Below, one piece after another: positions 8,978 to 15,698 of a DNA stretch of 20,145 nt (the first letter of the stretch is position 1; the number at the start of each line of letters is the position of its first letter). The notes under the pieces were generated by a model. That model was given only the letters and a program-made list of their open reading frames with translations. It had not been told where the DNA came from and made no database searches. The stretch is taken from the NCBI GenBank assembly GCA_946480965.1, contig CAMLMI010000039.1, positions 1 through 20,145 on the forward strand, read 5' to 3'. This stretch comes from an uncultured Verrucomicrobiales bacterium (GTDB taxonomy: Bacteria; Verrucomicrobiota; Verrucomicrobiae; Limisphaerales; CANJSG01). Made by a program: the position numbers and the translations under genes.

Positions 8978-9738
8978 ACGCTTTCCCCCGATCTTGGCTT
9001 CGCCGGTTCGGCGGCCCGTTGCTCCTCGGTGCGGTTGGGCTCCACGCTGTCACGGCGTTGGCATCTGAACCCGCCGTCAACGCCACCGCCGGAGCCACCA
9101 GTTCCGCCGGTCCCTACACCGTCACCGATACGGTGGGCGAAGCGATCGTCGGCCGCGCTTCCTCGGCGGCCTACGCGATCGACAGCGGGTTTCATCCCAC
9201 GCTGAACCTTCCGCCGCTGACGGTGCAGGACGCGATGTTCGCCTCGGCCACCGGCGGCAAGATCCCGCTCGCCACGCTGCTGGCCAACGACCGCGATCCC
9301 GATCTCGAGCCCGTCACGCTCGTCTCCGCCGCAACCGTCTCCGGCGAAGGTGGAGTCGTCCGTTTGCAGGAAGGCTGGCTCTTCTACACCGCGCCCGCCG
9401 CGTGGAACGGCACCGACCTCGTCACCTACACCGTGGCCGATTCCGCCGGGAACCATGTCGCCGGCACGCTCGCGATCCAGTCCGGCACCGCCACCTCGGC
9501 CGCGCCCCGCACCATCGTCCGCATCCAGTCGCTGCCCGATGGCCAACGCGGGCTGCGCTTCGTCGGCATCGCCGGTCGCAGCTACTCCATCCAGATGAAG
9601 AACGACCTCTCGGAACCGGCCTGGACGGAAGTCGCCGTCCGCACCGCCGCGCCGAACGGCCTCTTCGACTACACCGACACGGAAACGCCCTTGCCTCCGC
9701 AGCGCTATTATCGCGCGATGAGCCGCCAAGATCCATGA
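8974..9738 (+). CDS. Secreted protein with cadherin-like (tandem-95 type) domain
   Basis: 254 residues. The start ATG at 8974 overlaps the preceding TGA (ATGA), which supports the start and translational coupling. A signal peptide is present (basic SWLRRFGG, hydrophobic core, likely cleavage after ALAS). The next segment reads YTVTDTVGEAIVGRASSAAY and ends in DSGFHP, a pattern I associate with secreted Verrucomicrobiota proteins. A single cadherin-like/Ig unit follows (LANDRDPDLEPVTLVSA, then WNGTDLVTYTVADSAGN). The C-terminus carries a beta module (LRFVGIAGRSYSIQMKNDLS ending in QRYYRA) like that of the 7453-8334 protein. I see no cysteines and no enzymatic motif. It probably belongs to an extracellular assembly with the giant protein, a suggestion resting on gene order only. 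Confidence 0.87.
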   Translation: MNAFPRSWLRRFGGPLLLGAVGLHAVTALASEPAVNATAGATSSAGPYTVTDTVGEAIVGRASSAAYAIDSGFHPTLNLPPLTVQDAMFASATGGKIPLATLLANDRDPDLEPVTLVSAATVSGEGGVVRLQEGWLFYTAPAAWNGTDLVTYTVADSAGNHVAGTLAIQSGTATSAAPRTIVRIQSLPDGQRGLRFVGIAGRSYSIQMKNDLSEPAWTEVAVRTAAPNGLFDYTDTETPLPPQRYYRAMSRQDP

Positions 9739-10451
9739 GCACCGTCCGTCCTTGCCTCTCCCCGCTCCCGCTCTGGCTGGTCGCGGGCACCGCCCTCGTC
9801 GCCGCTTCGGCCCGGGCCGATCTATTCAGCGCCACCAATTCCTGGACCGGCGCCGATCTCGTCATCCCCGACGGCCAGCCCGAGGGTGTGTCCGACACCA
9901 TCGAAGTCACCCTGCCGGAAGGCCAATGGATCGAGCAGTTCAGCGTGACGCTCGACCTCGTCGGCACCGGCTCCGGCGGCTTCAACGGCGACCTCTACGT
10001 CACCCTTGTCCACGGCTCCGGCTACAGCGTCCTGCTCAACCGCGTGGGCCGCACCGCCGACGCTCCGTTCGGCTATTCCGACAGCGGCTTGTCCAGCGTG
10101 ACCTTCTCCAGCGACGCACCGGGCGACATCCATCTCTACCGCGAATTCCTCTTCTCCAATCCGTCCACGCCGCTCGGCGGTCCGTTGACCGGCACCTGGC
10201 TGCCCGACGGCCGCGCGACCGATCCCGACTCCGTGCTCGGCACCGATCCCCGCACCGCCACGCTCGATTCCTTCCTCGGCGATTCACCCAACGGCGAATG
10301 GACCCTCTTCCTGGCCGACCTTTCCCCCGGAGGGGAAACCAAGCTCCAATCCTGGAGCATCGCCATCACCACCGCCGTGCCCGAACCCTCGTCCGCCGCC
10401 CTCGTCCTGCTCGGTGCCGCCGCCGTCTGGCGAAGCCGGAGACGCGGATAG
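9735..10451 (+). CDS. PEP-CTERM protein with proprotein-convertase P-like domain
   Basis: 238 residues. The start ATG 9735 overlaps the previous TGA (ATGA). The protein has a signal peptide (cleavage likely after ASARA), then a P-domain-like beta fold covering most of its length: WIEQFSVTLDLVGTGSGGF, GDLYVTLVHGSGYSVLLNR, then GTWLPDG and NGEWTLFLADLSPGGETKLQ. The C-terminus is a canonical PEP-CTERM tail: VPEPSSAALVLL, a hydrophobic helix, then a basic RSRRRG end. In the known system an exosortase cleaves such tails and the protein is delivered to the surface or matrix. No exosortase gene lies in the window. The P-like domain resembles those near the N-side of the giant protein. It is the last gene of the + strand block and converges with the gene ending at 10542. 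Confidence 0.92.
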   Translation: MSTVRPCLSPLPLWLVAGTALVAASARADLFSATNSWTGADLVIPDGQPEGVSDTIEVTLPEGQWIEQFSVTLDLVGTGSGGFNGDLYVTLVHGSGYSVLLNRVGRTADAPFGYSDSGLSSVTFSSDAPGDIHLYREFLFSNPSTPLGGPLTGTWLPDGRATDPDSVLGTDPRTATLDSFLGDSPNGEWTLFLADLSPGGETKLQSWSIAITTAVPEPSSAALVLLGAAAVWRSRRRG

Positions 10452-10482
10452 AAGATCGGCTTCGAAGCCAGCACAGGATGGG

Positions 10483-10510
10483 CTCCGGGCTGGAAAACCC
10501 GGCCTCCGGA
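10483..10510. repeat. Weak 7-base periodic repeat between convergent genes
   Basis: Between the two convergent stops (10451 and 10542) the sequence can be read as four 7-base units, two of which (CTCCGGG at 10483 and CTCCGGA at 10504) match the family seen at 15661-15695. The middle units are poor, so this copy is the least certain. No T-tract hairpin was found in this 90-base gap. Confidence 0.35.
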
Positions 10511-10541
10511 CCGCGCCCGACAAATCGTCTGCGGAATCCCC

Positions 10542-12107
10542 TCAAGGCACCGTGACCGGCTGGCCGAGCTTCTTCGCCCACTCCATCGTGGCGACAAACT
10601 TCGGCGAAGCCTTCGGGTCTTCGTCCGCAAACTGGAGCAGGCCCCAGCTCCCCCACTTGCTCCATTGGCCCACGCTGGAGAAGTGGCACAGCAGATCCCC
10701 GCCTTGGGCCTCCCAGGCCGCGTAGTAGTTCCGGTAGATCCCCGCCATCCGGGGATGAGCGTTGGCCGCGTGGAGCAATCGCGTCAGTCCGTCGTGGTTC
10801 TCGCCCCCGGCCACGCCCACGAAATGCTGCCCGGCCTCGTAGCAGACCAGCCGCAGCCCGAATTCGTCGGCGATCTTCCGGTGCTCCGCCATCCAGCGGA
10901 TGCACTCCGGCAAGGCGTTCGTCTCCACGTGGTCGAGGAACCGGTCCACGCTCCAGCCCGCCACCTCGGCGGCGGTGAGTCCCTCGCCCGACTGCGGGAT
11001 GTTCATCGAGATATAGGGCGCGATGGCCAGCACGTCGGCGTTCCGGCCCGCGTCCTTCCAACCGGCGATCTGCCGGGCCACATGGCTGTTCCCGGCCTGG
11101 GTCGGCAGCACCCGCACCAGCCTCTCCCGTCCACCAAAGACCTCTTCCCACAGGCGGAAGATCTCCATCGACCGCTGCGCGGTGTAGCGCCAAGCCGCTT
11201 CCCAATCCTTCTCCGCCAGGCCCAGCTTCCTTCCCATCTCGCCCGCATGGCGGCTCTGGCGAAACTGCCCGTTCCAGACCTCGTTGGAATACTCCACGTA
11301 GATCTTCCGCTCCGGACCGAGCTTGGCTTTCACCGTCCGGGCAAATTCCCGCACGTAGTCGTCGTCCGCCTCGTGCGGCAGACAGAACCAGGCGTCGGCC
11401 GAAAGGCGATTGGCCAAATCGCAGAGCAGTTCCACCGGCACGCCGCGCCGCGTGAAGGTCGCATCCTGCGGCGTGGGCCGGTCGCTCCACCGGCGCTGCT
11501 CCGAATTGTTCGTCTCCTGGAAATCCATGAAGCGCACGCACGCCACCCCGCGCCAGCGCGCCAGGAACGCGGGATGCCACGGGTTCGCCGCGACCGCCTC
11601 GGCGCTGAATCCCGGCATCAACACCCGGAGGTGCCGCACCGGATCAGCCGGATCCGTGGCCCGCACCCGCAGGAAGAACCCGCCGCCCTTCGCCTCCAGC
11701 CGCACCGTCAGCCGTCCCGTCTCACGACGCACCACCTCGCCCTTCGACAGTTCCACCGTGCCCTTGCCGTCCCACAGCACCGTCCACTCTCCGCTCGGGT
11801 AGTGCCCGCCCTCGATCGTGCATAGCGGCGTCTCCGCGAAACATCCCGGCTCCAGCCGCCGGATCCACCCCTGTTCATCCAGCTCCAAGGCCGGCCCCTG
11901 CCCCCAGCCCGCGCCTTCTCTCTGGCTGATCCACGCCCGCGACAGCCGGAACACGTCCACGAACGGCAGCTCGGTGTTCCAATCGGCCGGACCCGCCAGA
12001 TTGATGCCCAACGCCGGCCGGGGTGCCGCCGCCGAAGCGACCGTCGCGACCATCAGCACCAAAGCGAACCACAGACCTTGGGAGAACGAGACCAGACGGT
12101 GTTTCAT
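10542..12107 (-). CDS. Secreted glycoside-hydrolase-like (clan A type) protein
   Basis: 521 residues from ATG at 12107. The frame continues 44 codons upstream, but that extension is Arg/Ser-rich and the signal peptide (MKHRLVSFSQGLWFALVLMV, cleavage likely after VASA) starts here. The mature N-terminus reads ALGINLAGPADWNTELPFVD. A TIM-barrel hydrolase-like part follows, with KIYVEYSNEVWNG (Glu276 a plausible acid/base) and LRLVCYEAGQHFVG (Glu424 a plausible nucleophile); the Asn-Glu pair and its spacing to the second Glu fit clan GH-A architecture. Databases often call similar proteins cellulose-binding or hypothetical, and I cannot assign a CAZy family or substrate. It is a lone gene, bounded by convergent genes on one side and the terminator at 12219-12251 on the other. 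Confidence is high that it is a gene and moderate that it is a glycosidase. Confidence 0.85.
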   Translation of the reverse strand: MKHRLVSFSQGLWFALVLMVATVASAAAPRPALGINLAGPADWNTELPFVDVFRLSRAWISQREGAGWGQGPALELDEQGWIRRLEPGCFAETPLCTIEGGHYPSGEWTVLWDGKGTVELSKGEVVRRETGRLTVRLEAKGGGFFLRVRATDPADPVRHLRVLMPGFSAEAVAANPWHPAFLARWRGVACVRFMDFQETNNSEQRRWSDRPTPQDATFTRRGVPVELLCDLANRLSADAWFCLPHEADDDYVREFARTVKAKLGPERKIYVEYSNEVWNGQFRQSRHAGEMGRKLGLAEKDWEAAWRYTAQRSMEIFRLWEEVFGGRERLVRVLPTQAGNSHVARQIAGWKDAGRNADVLAIAPYISMNIPQSGEGLTAAEVAGWSVDRFLDHVETNALPECIRWMAEHRKIADEFGLRLVCYEAGQHFVGVAGGENHDGLTRLLHAANAHPRMAGIYRNYYAAWEAQGGDLLCHFSSVGQWSKWGSWGLLQFADEDPKASPKFVATMEWAKKLGQPVTVP

Positions 12108-12178
12108 CGGGAAAAGAGGGATTCGTCGGACACTGCCCTGCCCACGGCTCCGAGTCGATCCAAGGGTTGGTCCCTGCT

Positions 12179-12192
12179 CCGACCGCGGTCGG
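12179..12192. promoter_or_regulatory. 14-base perfect palindrome upstream of the glycosidase-like gene
   Basis: CCGACCGCGGTCGG is perfectly self-complementary and the symmetry extends outward (GCTCC / GGGAGC) with one extra base. It lies 72 bases upstream of the start at 12107, between that start and the upstream terminator. This is a plausible operator for the glycosidase-like gene or a hairpin in its leader. I could not pick a convincing promoter around it. Confidence 0.5.
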
Positions 12193-12218
12193 GAGCGTGA
12201 GCTTCGCGCCATCTTGGC

Positions 12219-12251
12219 AACAAAACGGGGACGGTTCATCGAACCGTCCCC
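12219..12251 (-). terminator. Intrinsic terminator of the ABC/DUF3299 operon
   Basis: On the - strand an 11-base perfect stem (GGGGACGGTTC / GAACCGTCCCC, 12227-12251) with a 3-base loop is followed by GTTTTGTT. It sits about 38 bases after the DUF3299 stop at 12289 and ahead of the next - strand gene, as expected for a rho-independent terminator. No T-tract follows on the + strand. Confidence 0.85.
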
Positions 12252-12258
12252 GCACTCT

Positions 12259-12286
12259 ATCCGACATCTGGAATCTGGAATCCGGC
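12259..12286. repeat. Four tandem degenerate 7-base repeats
   Basis: Four consecutive 7-base units starting at 12259, 12266, 12273 and 12280. The second and third are identical (ATCTGGA); the outer ones are ATCCGAC and ATCCGGC. On the - strand the units read like GCCGGAT/TCCAGAT. The array starts two bases after the DUF3299 stop and precedes the terminator hairpin. Confidence 0.7.
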
Positions 12287-12288
12287 CG

Positions 12289-13089
12289 TCACATGTCCTG
12301 CGGTCCGGCCATCTTCTCCCCGTCCAGGCGGTAGATGCCCACGAGGTAGCCGTTTTCCCGGGTCGGCCCCACCTTCAACTGCCCATAGATCGTCACCGGC
12401 TGGTCCATCATCGGACGCACGCCCTTGTCGGTCATCGTCACGCTGATCCACTCGTTGATCTTGGGCACCGAGCCGTAGCAGCAGGCCGACTGGTCGCGCA
12501 TGATGAGGAACTCCGTCACCAGTCCCGACTCCGGGCTCACCTTCAGCGGCAGCATGAAGCCCATCACCGCCGCCTTGGTCCCGTCGAGTTCCTGGATCTT
12601 TTTCGGGATCTGCGCCCGGGTCTTCTCCTCCGCCTCGGCCTCCTTGTCGGGCGGGGCCAGGAGCAGGTCGTCCGTCAGGTCGAATTCGTAGCCCGACAGC
12701 GTGTCGAAGCCGATGCCCGTGTAGCCGGGCTCCACGTTCGTCGGCGCCGCCGAAGCCACCGCGTAGCCCATCGGCGAAGTCGGGATCAACCCGCTCGCGG
12801 CCGCCTCTCCGGCCTGGGCTCCGCTCGTCACCGAGACCACCGCGTTGCTGCCGGGGCCCGACGCAGCATCGGCACCGGCCACGGCGGATTCCCGGTCCGG
12901 CACCGGCACCGGCACTGCGATCGGCTCGCCCCGGATGGCCTCGCCCTGGACCTCTACAGTGGCGTTGGTCGCGACGCTGTTGGTCGGAGCGGCGGGCTGA
13001 GGCTCCGCCGTTTTCGGCCCGCAGGCGGTGCCCAGCACCAGCACCGCGGTCGCCTGGGCACAGATCCGGATCAAAGGCTTCAGCTTCAT
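12289..13089 (-). CDS. DUF3299 lipoprotein
   Basis: 266 residues from ATG 13089; a longer open extension overlaps the upstream gene's end and lacks signal features. The N-terminus is a lipoprotein signal (hydrophobic AQATAVLVLGTAC, Cys23; the lipobox is imperfect at -3). A long Pro/Ala/Val low-complexity linker follows to about residue 120, then a DUF3299 domain with FDTLSGYEFDL, VMGFMLPLKVSPESG, the paired-cysteine motif RDQSACCYGSVP and QPVTIYGQLKVGP. DUF3299 proteins are periplasmic and of unproven biochemical role; from memory they recur beside MacB-like ABC genes in zinc-regulated loci of gammaproteobacteria. It is the last gene of the four-gene operon, 16 bases after the His-rich lipoprotein, with an AAAGGA sequence upstream at loose spacing. 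A metal-related role is an inference from the domain pairing. Confidence 0.9.
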   Translation of the reverse strand: MKLKPLIRICAQATAVLVLGTACGPKTAEPQPAAPTNSVATNATVEVQGEAIRGEPIAVPVPVPDRESAVAGADAASGPGSNAVVSVTSGAQAGEAAASGLIPTSPMGYAVASAAPTNVEPGYTGIGFDTLSGYEFDLTDDLLLAPPDKEAEAEEKTRAQIPKKIQELDGTKAAVMGFMLPLKVSPESGLVTEFLIMRDQSACCYGSVPKINEWISVTMTDKGVRPMMDQPVTIYGQLKVGPTRENGYLVGIYRLDGEKMAGPQDM

Positions 13090-13105
13090 GTCGCGGACGG
13101 TCCTT

Positions 13106-13573
13106 TCACTTTTCGAGCTGGAACGAAACATCGGTGAAAGTCTTACCCCGGATGGTGGCCTCGGGCAAACGGCCCTTCAACGGCCCGGCCGTCTTCAGCA
13201 GCTCGGCCTGACCCTCGAACTGCGCGGTCTCTCCGACGCGTTCGCCCGTGGAGGGGTTCGCCGCCGCGCGGAGCACGACCGACTCCTCCTTGTCGCCGAC
13301 GGTGAAGGCCACGGTGAACGTCTCGTTCGTCACCCGCACGTAGTTCTCCGCGTGGCCGTCCAGCAGCCAGAGCGTCAGCTTGCCCGCCGTCCGGTCGCTC
13401 AACAGCTCCGCGTTGTAGAGATGGTCGCCCAGCTCGACGAGTTGCCCGCCCATCTTGGGGCTGTGGGCGTGGCCGTGGTTGTGGCCGGCGTGGTCGTCCT
13501 TGGCCGGGCCGCAACCGGTCAGGGCCAGACCGCCGACGACGGCAAACGCTGCGAAGAGAGCGGAAGTTTTCAT
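13106..13573 (-). CDS. His-rich periplasmic lipoprotein, probable metal binder
   Basis: 155 residues. A clear lipoprotein signal (MKTSALFAAFAVVGGLALTGC, lipobox LTGC, lipidated Cys21) is followed directly by a metal-binding-like stretch, DDHAGHNHGHAHSP, with five histidines in ten residues (28-37). The remainder is a small beta domain (GGQLVELGDHLYNAELLSDR, KLTLWLLDGHAENY) like the one found ahead of, or beside, metal-efflux membrane-fusion proteins. Zinc or copper are plausible ligands. It sits between the permease (21-base gap) and the DUF3299 gene (16-base gap), so it is probably the periplasmic binding or delivery component of this ABC system. It is much shorter than the DUF2796 proteins that fill that place in the Vibrio/Pseudomonas loci, and I do not claim that domain. 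Confidence 0.88.
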   Translation of the reverse strand: MKTSALFAAFAVVGGLALTGCGPAKDDHAGHNHGHAHSPKMGGQLVELGDHLYNAELLSDRTAGKLTLWLLDGHAENYVRVTNETFTVAFTVGDKEESVVLRAAANPSTGERVGETAQFEGQAELLKTAGPLKGRLPEATIRGKTFTDVSFQLEK

Positions 13574-13594
13574 GGATCGATTGTTTTCAGGGTT

Positions 13595-14800
13595 TCAGGA
13601 AACGGGCACCAGGTTTTCGGCGACGGGCGTGCGGTAGGCCTTCCAGGCCGGAACCACCCCGGCCAGGGCCCCGAGCGCGATCATGCCCGCCGGAGCCCAC
13701 AGCATCACGGGATGACCGGTGAACGCGTCCAGCACCACGCCGGTCTGCGCCCGGATCACCGCCGCCGCCGCGCCGACAATGACCGCGTAGAAGGCGAACG
13801 CCAGCAGCATTCCCAGCGCGGCGATGGCCGCCGACTCCAGCACCACCGTGCCGAAGATCGTCGTCCGCCGCGCCCCGAGCGCGCGCAGGATCGCGATGTC
13901 GCGGCGGCGTTCGTTCATCGAGTTGTAGATGCTCGCCAGGATCGAGCCCGCCGCGACCAGCGCCACCAGATACGCCACCAGCGCCAGCACGCGGTCGATC
14001 CAGCCGATCTTGTCGAAGAGCTGCGACACCACGCTGTTGATCGGCCAGGCAAAGGTCAGCCGGTCGCCCTGCTTGTTATACATCGTGTCCAGCCGGAAGC
14101 CCGTCTGCGCCCCGCCCCGCAGCTTGACCAGCACGGCGCTGACATCGGCGGCGTAGTTAGGGTCGTGACCGCTCATCAACTGCACCCCCTCCAGCGGAAT
14201 CCAAAGCACGCGGTCCGCCGGAGTGTTCGACGGCTCCAGCACGCCCACCACCACGTAGGTCTCCGCGTGCTGCGCCTTGGGATCGAAGTTCAACCCGTGA
14301 TACGGCTGGAACTTGTCGCCGACCTTCAGCCCCAGCCGCTGCGCCACGAAGCTGCCCACCACCGCCTCGCGCAGCGCGGGGTTGAACATCCGTCCGCCCG
14401 CCAGCCGATACTTCCGGCCGGGCGAAAACTCCACGTCCGTCAGCATGTTGGTCAACGTGCCGACGATGCGGAACCCGTGGTAGTTGTCCCCCACCGCGAT
14501 CGGCACTGCCAGGGCCACGGCCGGATGTTTGCGGATGTCTTCCACGTCCTTGGGCGAGACCAACCCGGGCGATGCCTCCAGATGGAAGACGGAGTTCAAC
14601 ACCAGTTGCAGCTTCGAGCTGCGCGCGCCCAGCACCGCGTCGAACCCCGCCGTCACCTGCGTGAAGGTCTTCTTCGTCTCCGTCTTCACCACCCAGACCG
14701 ACATCAGCAGCCCGCCCGCGAGCGCGATGGAAACGGCCGTGACGGCGGTGGAGAGCAGATGTTGCCGCAGGCTGCGGAACACGATGGCCAAGAGAGTCAC
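13595..14800 (-). CDS. FtsX/MacB-type ABC transporter permease
   Basis: 401 residues with a GTG start at 14800, chosen because AGGAGG lies 7 bases upstream and the start overlaps the ATPase stop (GTGA). The layout is typical of FtsX/MacB permeases: one N-terminal membrane helix (about residues 15-38), a large extracytoplasmic domain (about 40-260), then three membrane helices in the C-terminal third, with the conserved cytoplasmic motif NERRRDIAILRALGARR. Such permeases work by mechanotransmission, acting on periplasmic or membrane-bound substrates instead of forming a classic import channel. Its partners are the ATPase encoded upstream and the His-rich lipoprotein encoded downstream. Substrate unknown; zinc is suggested by context only. 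Confidence 0.93.
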   Translation of the reverse strand: MTLLAIVFRSLRQHLLSTAVTAVSIALAGGLLMSVWVVKTETKKTFTQVTAGFDAVLGARSSKLQLVLNSVFHLEASPGLVSPKDVEDIRKHPAVALAVPIAVGDNYHGFRIVGTLTNMLTDVEFSPGRKYRLAGGRMFNPALREAVVGSFVAQRLGLKVGDKFQPYHGLNFDPKAQHAETYVVVGVLEPSNTPADRVLWIPLEGVQLMSGHDPNYAADVSAVLVKLRGGAQTGFRLDTMYNKQGDRLTFAWPINSVVSQLFDKIGWIDRVLALVAYLVALVAAGSILASIYNSMNERRRDIAILRALGARRTTIFGTVVLESAAIAALGMLLAFAFYAVIVGAAAAVIRAQTGVVLDAFTGHPVMLWAPAGMIALGALAGVVPAWKAYRTPVAENLVPVS

Positions 14801-15489
14801 GACGTCGCCTCCTGCGGAGCGGACTTCGCCGCGCGGTTGATCTCCGCCAGGTCCATCCGGTCCTCGAAACGTCCGAGCACCTCGCGGTCATGGCTCACCA
14901 GCAGCAGCGCCGCGCCGTTCTCCGCGCACGCCTCGCGGATCAAGGCCAGCGCCTCGCCCGCGTTGCGATGGTCGAGATTGCCCGTGGGTTCGTCGGCCAG
15001 CACCAGCTTGGGCCGGTTGGCCAAGGCCCGCGCCACCGCCACGCGCTGTTGCTGCCCGGTGGAAAGCTGTCTCGGCCGATGCTGCAACCGGTCCTGCAAG
15101 CCGACCCGCCGCAAGAGCGCCTCCGCAAACGCGCGGTCCACGCCTTTCCCGAAGGTCATTCCCAGCAGCACGTTCTCCAGCACCGTGAAGCCGTGCAGCA
15201 GATTGAAGGTCTGGAACACGTAGCCGATGGAGGTCGCCCGCAAGCGGTCCCGCTGCGGTTCCGGCAAGGCCGACACTTCCTGGCCATCGAGCCGGATGCT
15301 CCCGCTGTCCGGCGTCAGGATGCCGGCGATGAGATTGAGGAACGTCGTCTTGCCCGACCCGCTCTGCCCGGCCAGCGCCACCTGCTGCTTGGCCGAGAGC
15401 GTGAACGAGGGCACGTCCACCACGACGGAACGTCCGCCGTCCGGGGCGACGAAGCTCTTCTTCAGCGACTGGATTTCCAGCAACGACAC
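14797..15489 (-). CDS. ABC transporter ATPase (LolD/MacB-like)
   Basis: 230 residues. The start is GTG at 15489: an in-frame TGA lies four codons upstream and no ATG is available (TTG at 15483 is the only near alternative). No good Shine-Dalgarno precedes it. All nucleotide-binding motifs are present: Walker A GQSGSGKT (41-48), Q-loop Gln93, signature LSTGQ (142-146), Walker B LVLADE (162-167), D-loop and H-loop LVSHD. Length and spacing match LolD/MacB/YbbA-type ATPases that energise FtsX permeases. Its 3' end overlaps the permease start by four bases and supplies that gene's AGGAGG. First gene of a four-gene operon; no recognisable zinc-repressor (Zur) box was seen upstream. Confidence 0.95.
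   Translation of the reverse strand: MSLLEIQSLKKSFVAPDGGRSVVVDVPSFTLSAKQQVALAGQSGSGKTTFLNLIAGILTPDSGSIRLDGQEVSALPEPQRDRLRATSIGYVFQTFNLLHGFTVLENVLLGMTFGKGVDRAFAEALLRRVGLQDRLQHRPRQLSTGQQQRVAVARALANRPKLVLADEPTGNLDHRNAGEALALIREACAENGAALLLVSHDREVLGRFEDRMDLAEINRAAKSAPQEATS
14808..14813 (-). promoter_or_regulatory. Perfect Shine-Dalgarno for the permease
   Basis: AGGAGG lies on the - strand 7 bases upstream of the GTG at 14800, inside the last codons of the ATPase gene. It fixes the permease start at GTG. Strong Shine-Dalgarno sites are rare among the other genes here, so this site stands out and suggests coupled translation of permease and ATPase. Confidence 0.85.
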
Positions 15490-15498
15490 GATGCGGTG

Positions 15499-15545
15499 TC
15501 AGATGCCCGGAACCGCACCCGTGTTCAAACTCAAATGCCCGAACC
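15499..15545. repeat. Imperfect direct repeat upstream of the ABC operon
   Basis: TCAGATGCCCGGAACC (15499-15514) and TCAAATGCCCGAACC (15531-15545) differ by one substitution and one inserted base and are spaced about three helical turns apart. They lie 10-56 bases upstream of the ATPase start. They could be a regulator-binding pair or a decayed repeat; there is no proof of function. Confidence 0.5.
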
Positions 15546-15606
15546 TCGGCGACAATCTCGCGAAGCTCCCGCTCTGGCGCACCAGAATGCCCGGCCGACA
15601 GCGCCC

Positions 15607-15647
15607 CAAAATAAACGAGGACGCTCCCTCCCGGGAACGCCCTCGTT
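15607..15647 (-). terminator. Intrinsic terminator of the YceI operon
   Basis: A 15-base stem with two G-U wobbles on the - strand (outer arms AACGAGG / CCTCGTT, 15614-15647) and a 4-base loop is followed by TATTTT. It lies about 50 bases after the YceI stop (15699) and before the ABC operon, separating the two transcription units. Confidence 0.82.
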
Positions 15648-15660
15648 GTCATCCAGCCCG

Positions 15661-15695
15661 ATCCGGCATCCGGCATCAGGCCTCCGGAATCCGTC
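15661..15695. repeat. Five tandem degenerate 7-base repeats
   Basis: Five consecutive 7-base units start at 15661, 15668, 15675, 15682 and 15689. The first two are identical (ATCCGGC); the others are ATCAGGC, CTCCGGA and ATCCGTC. The - strand consensus is GCCGGAT. The array begins three bases after the YceI stop codon and precedes the terminator at 15607-15647. Confidence 0.75.
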
Positions 15696-15698
15696 GCA

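Noticed and set aside
10452..10541. Bidirectional terminator between the convergent genes
   Set aside because: Only a 5-base stem (CCGGG/CCCGG) and no T-tract could be found.
12108..12239. 44-codon N-terminal extension of the glycosidase-like protein
   Set aside because: It is Arg/Ser-rich, runs into the terminator hairpin, and would bury the clear signal peptide starting at 12107.
11818..13137. Long + strand frame opposite the glycosidase-like and DUF3299 genes
   Set aside because: It crosses a terminator hairpin and the gap between two genes, has no recognisable domain, and is an antisense shadow.
13028..15223. 731-codon open frame on the + strand opposite the ABC operon
   Set aside because: It is His/Arg/Gln-rich and motif-free, while the - strand encodes complete ABC ATPase, permease and lipoprotein sequences.
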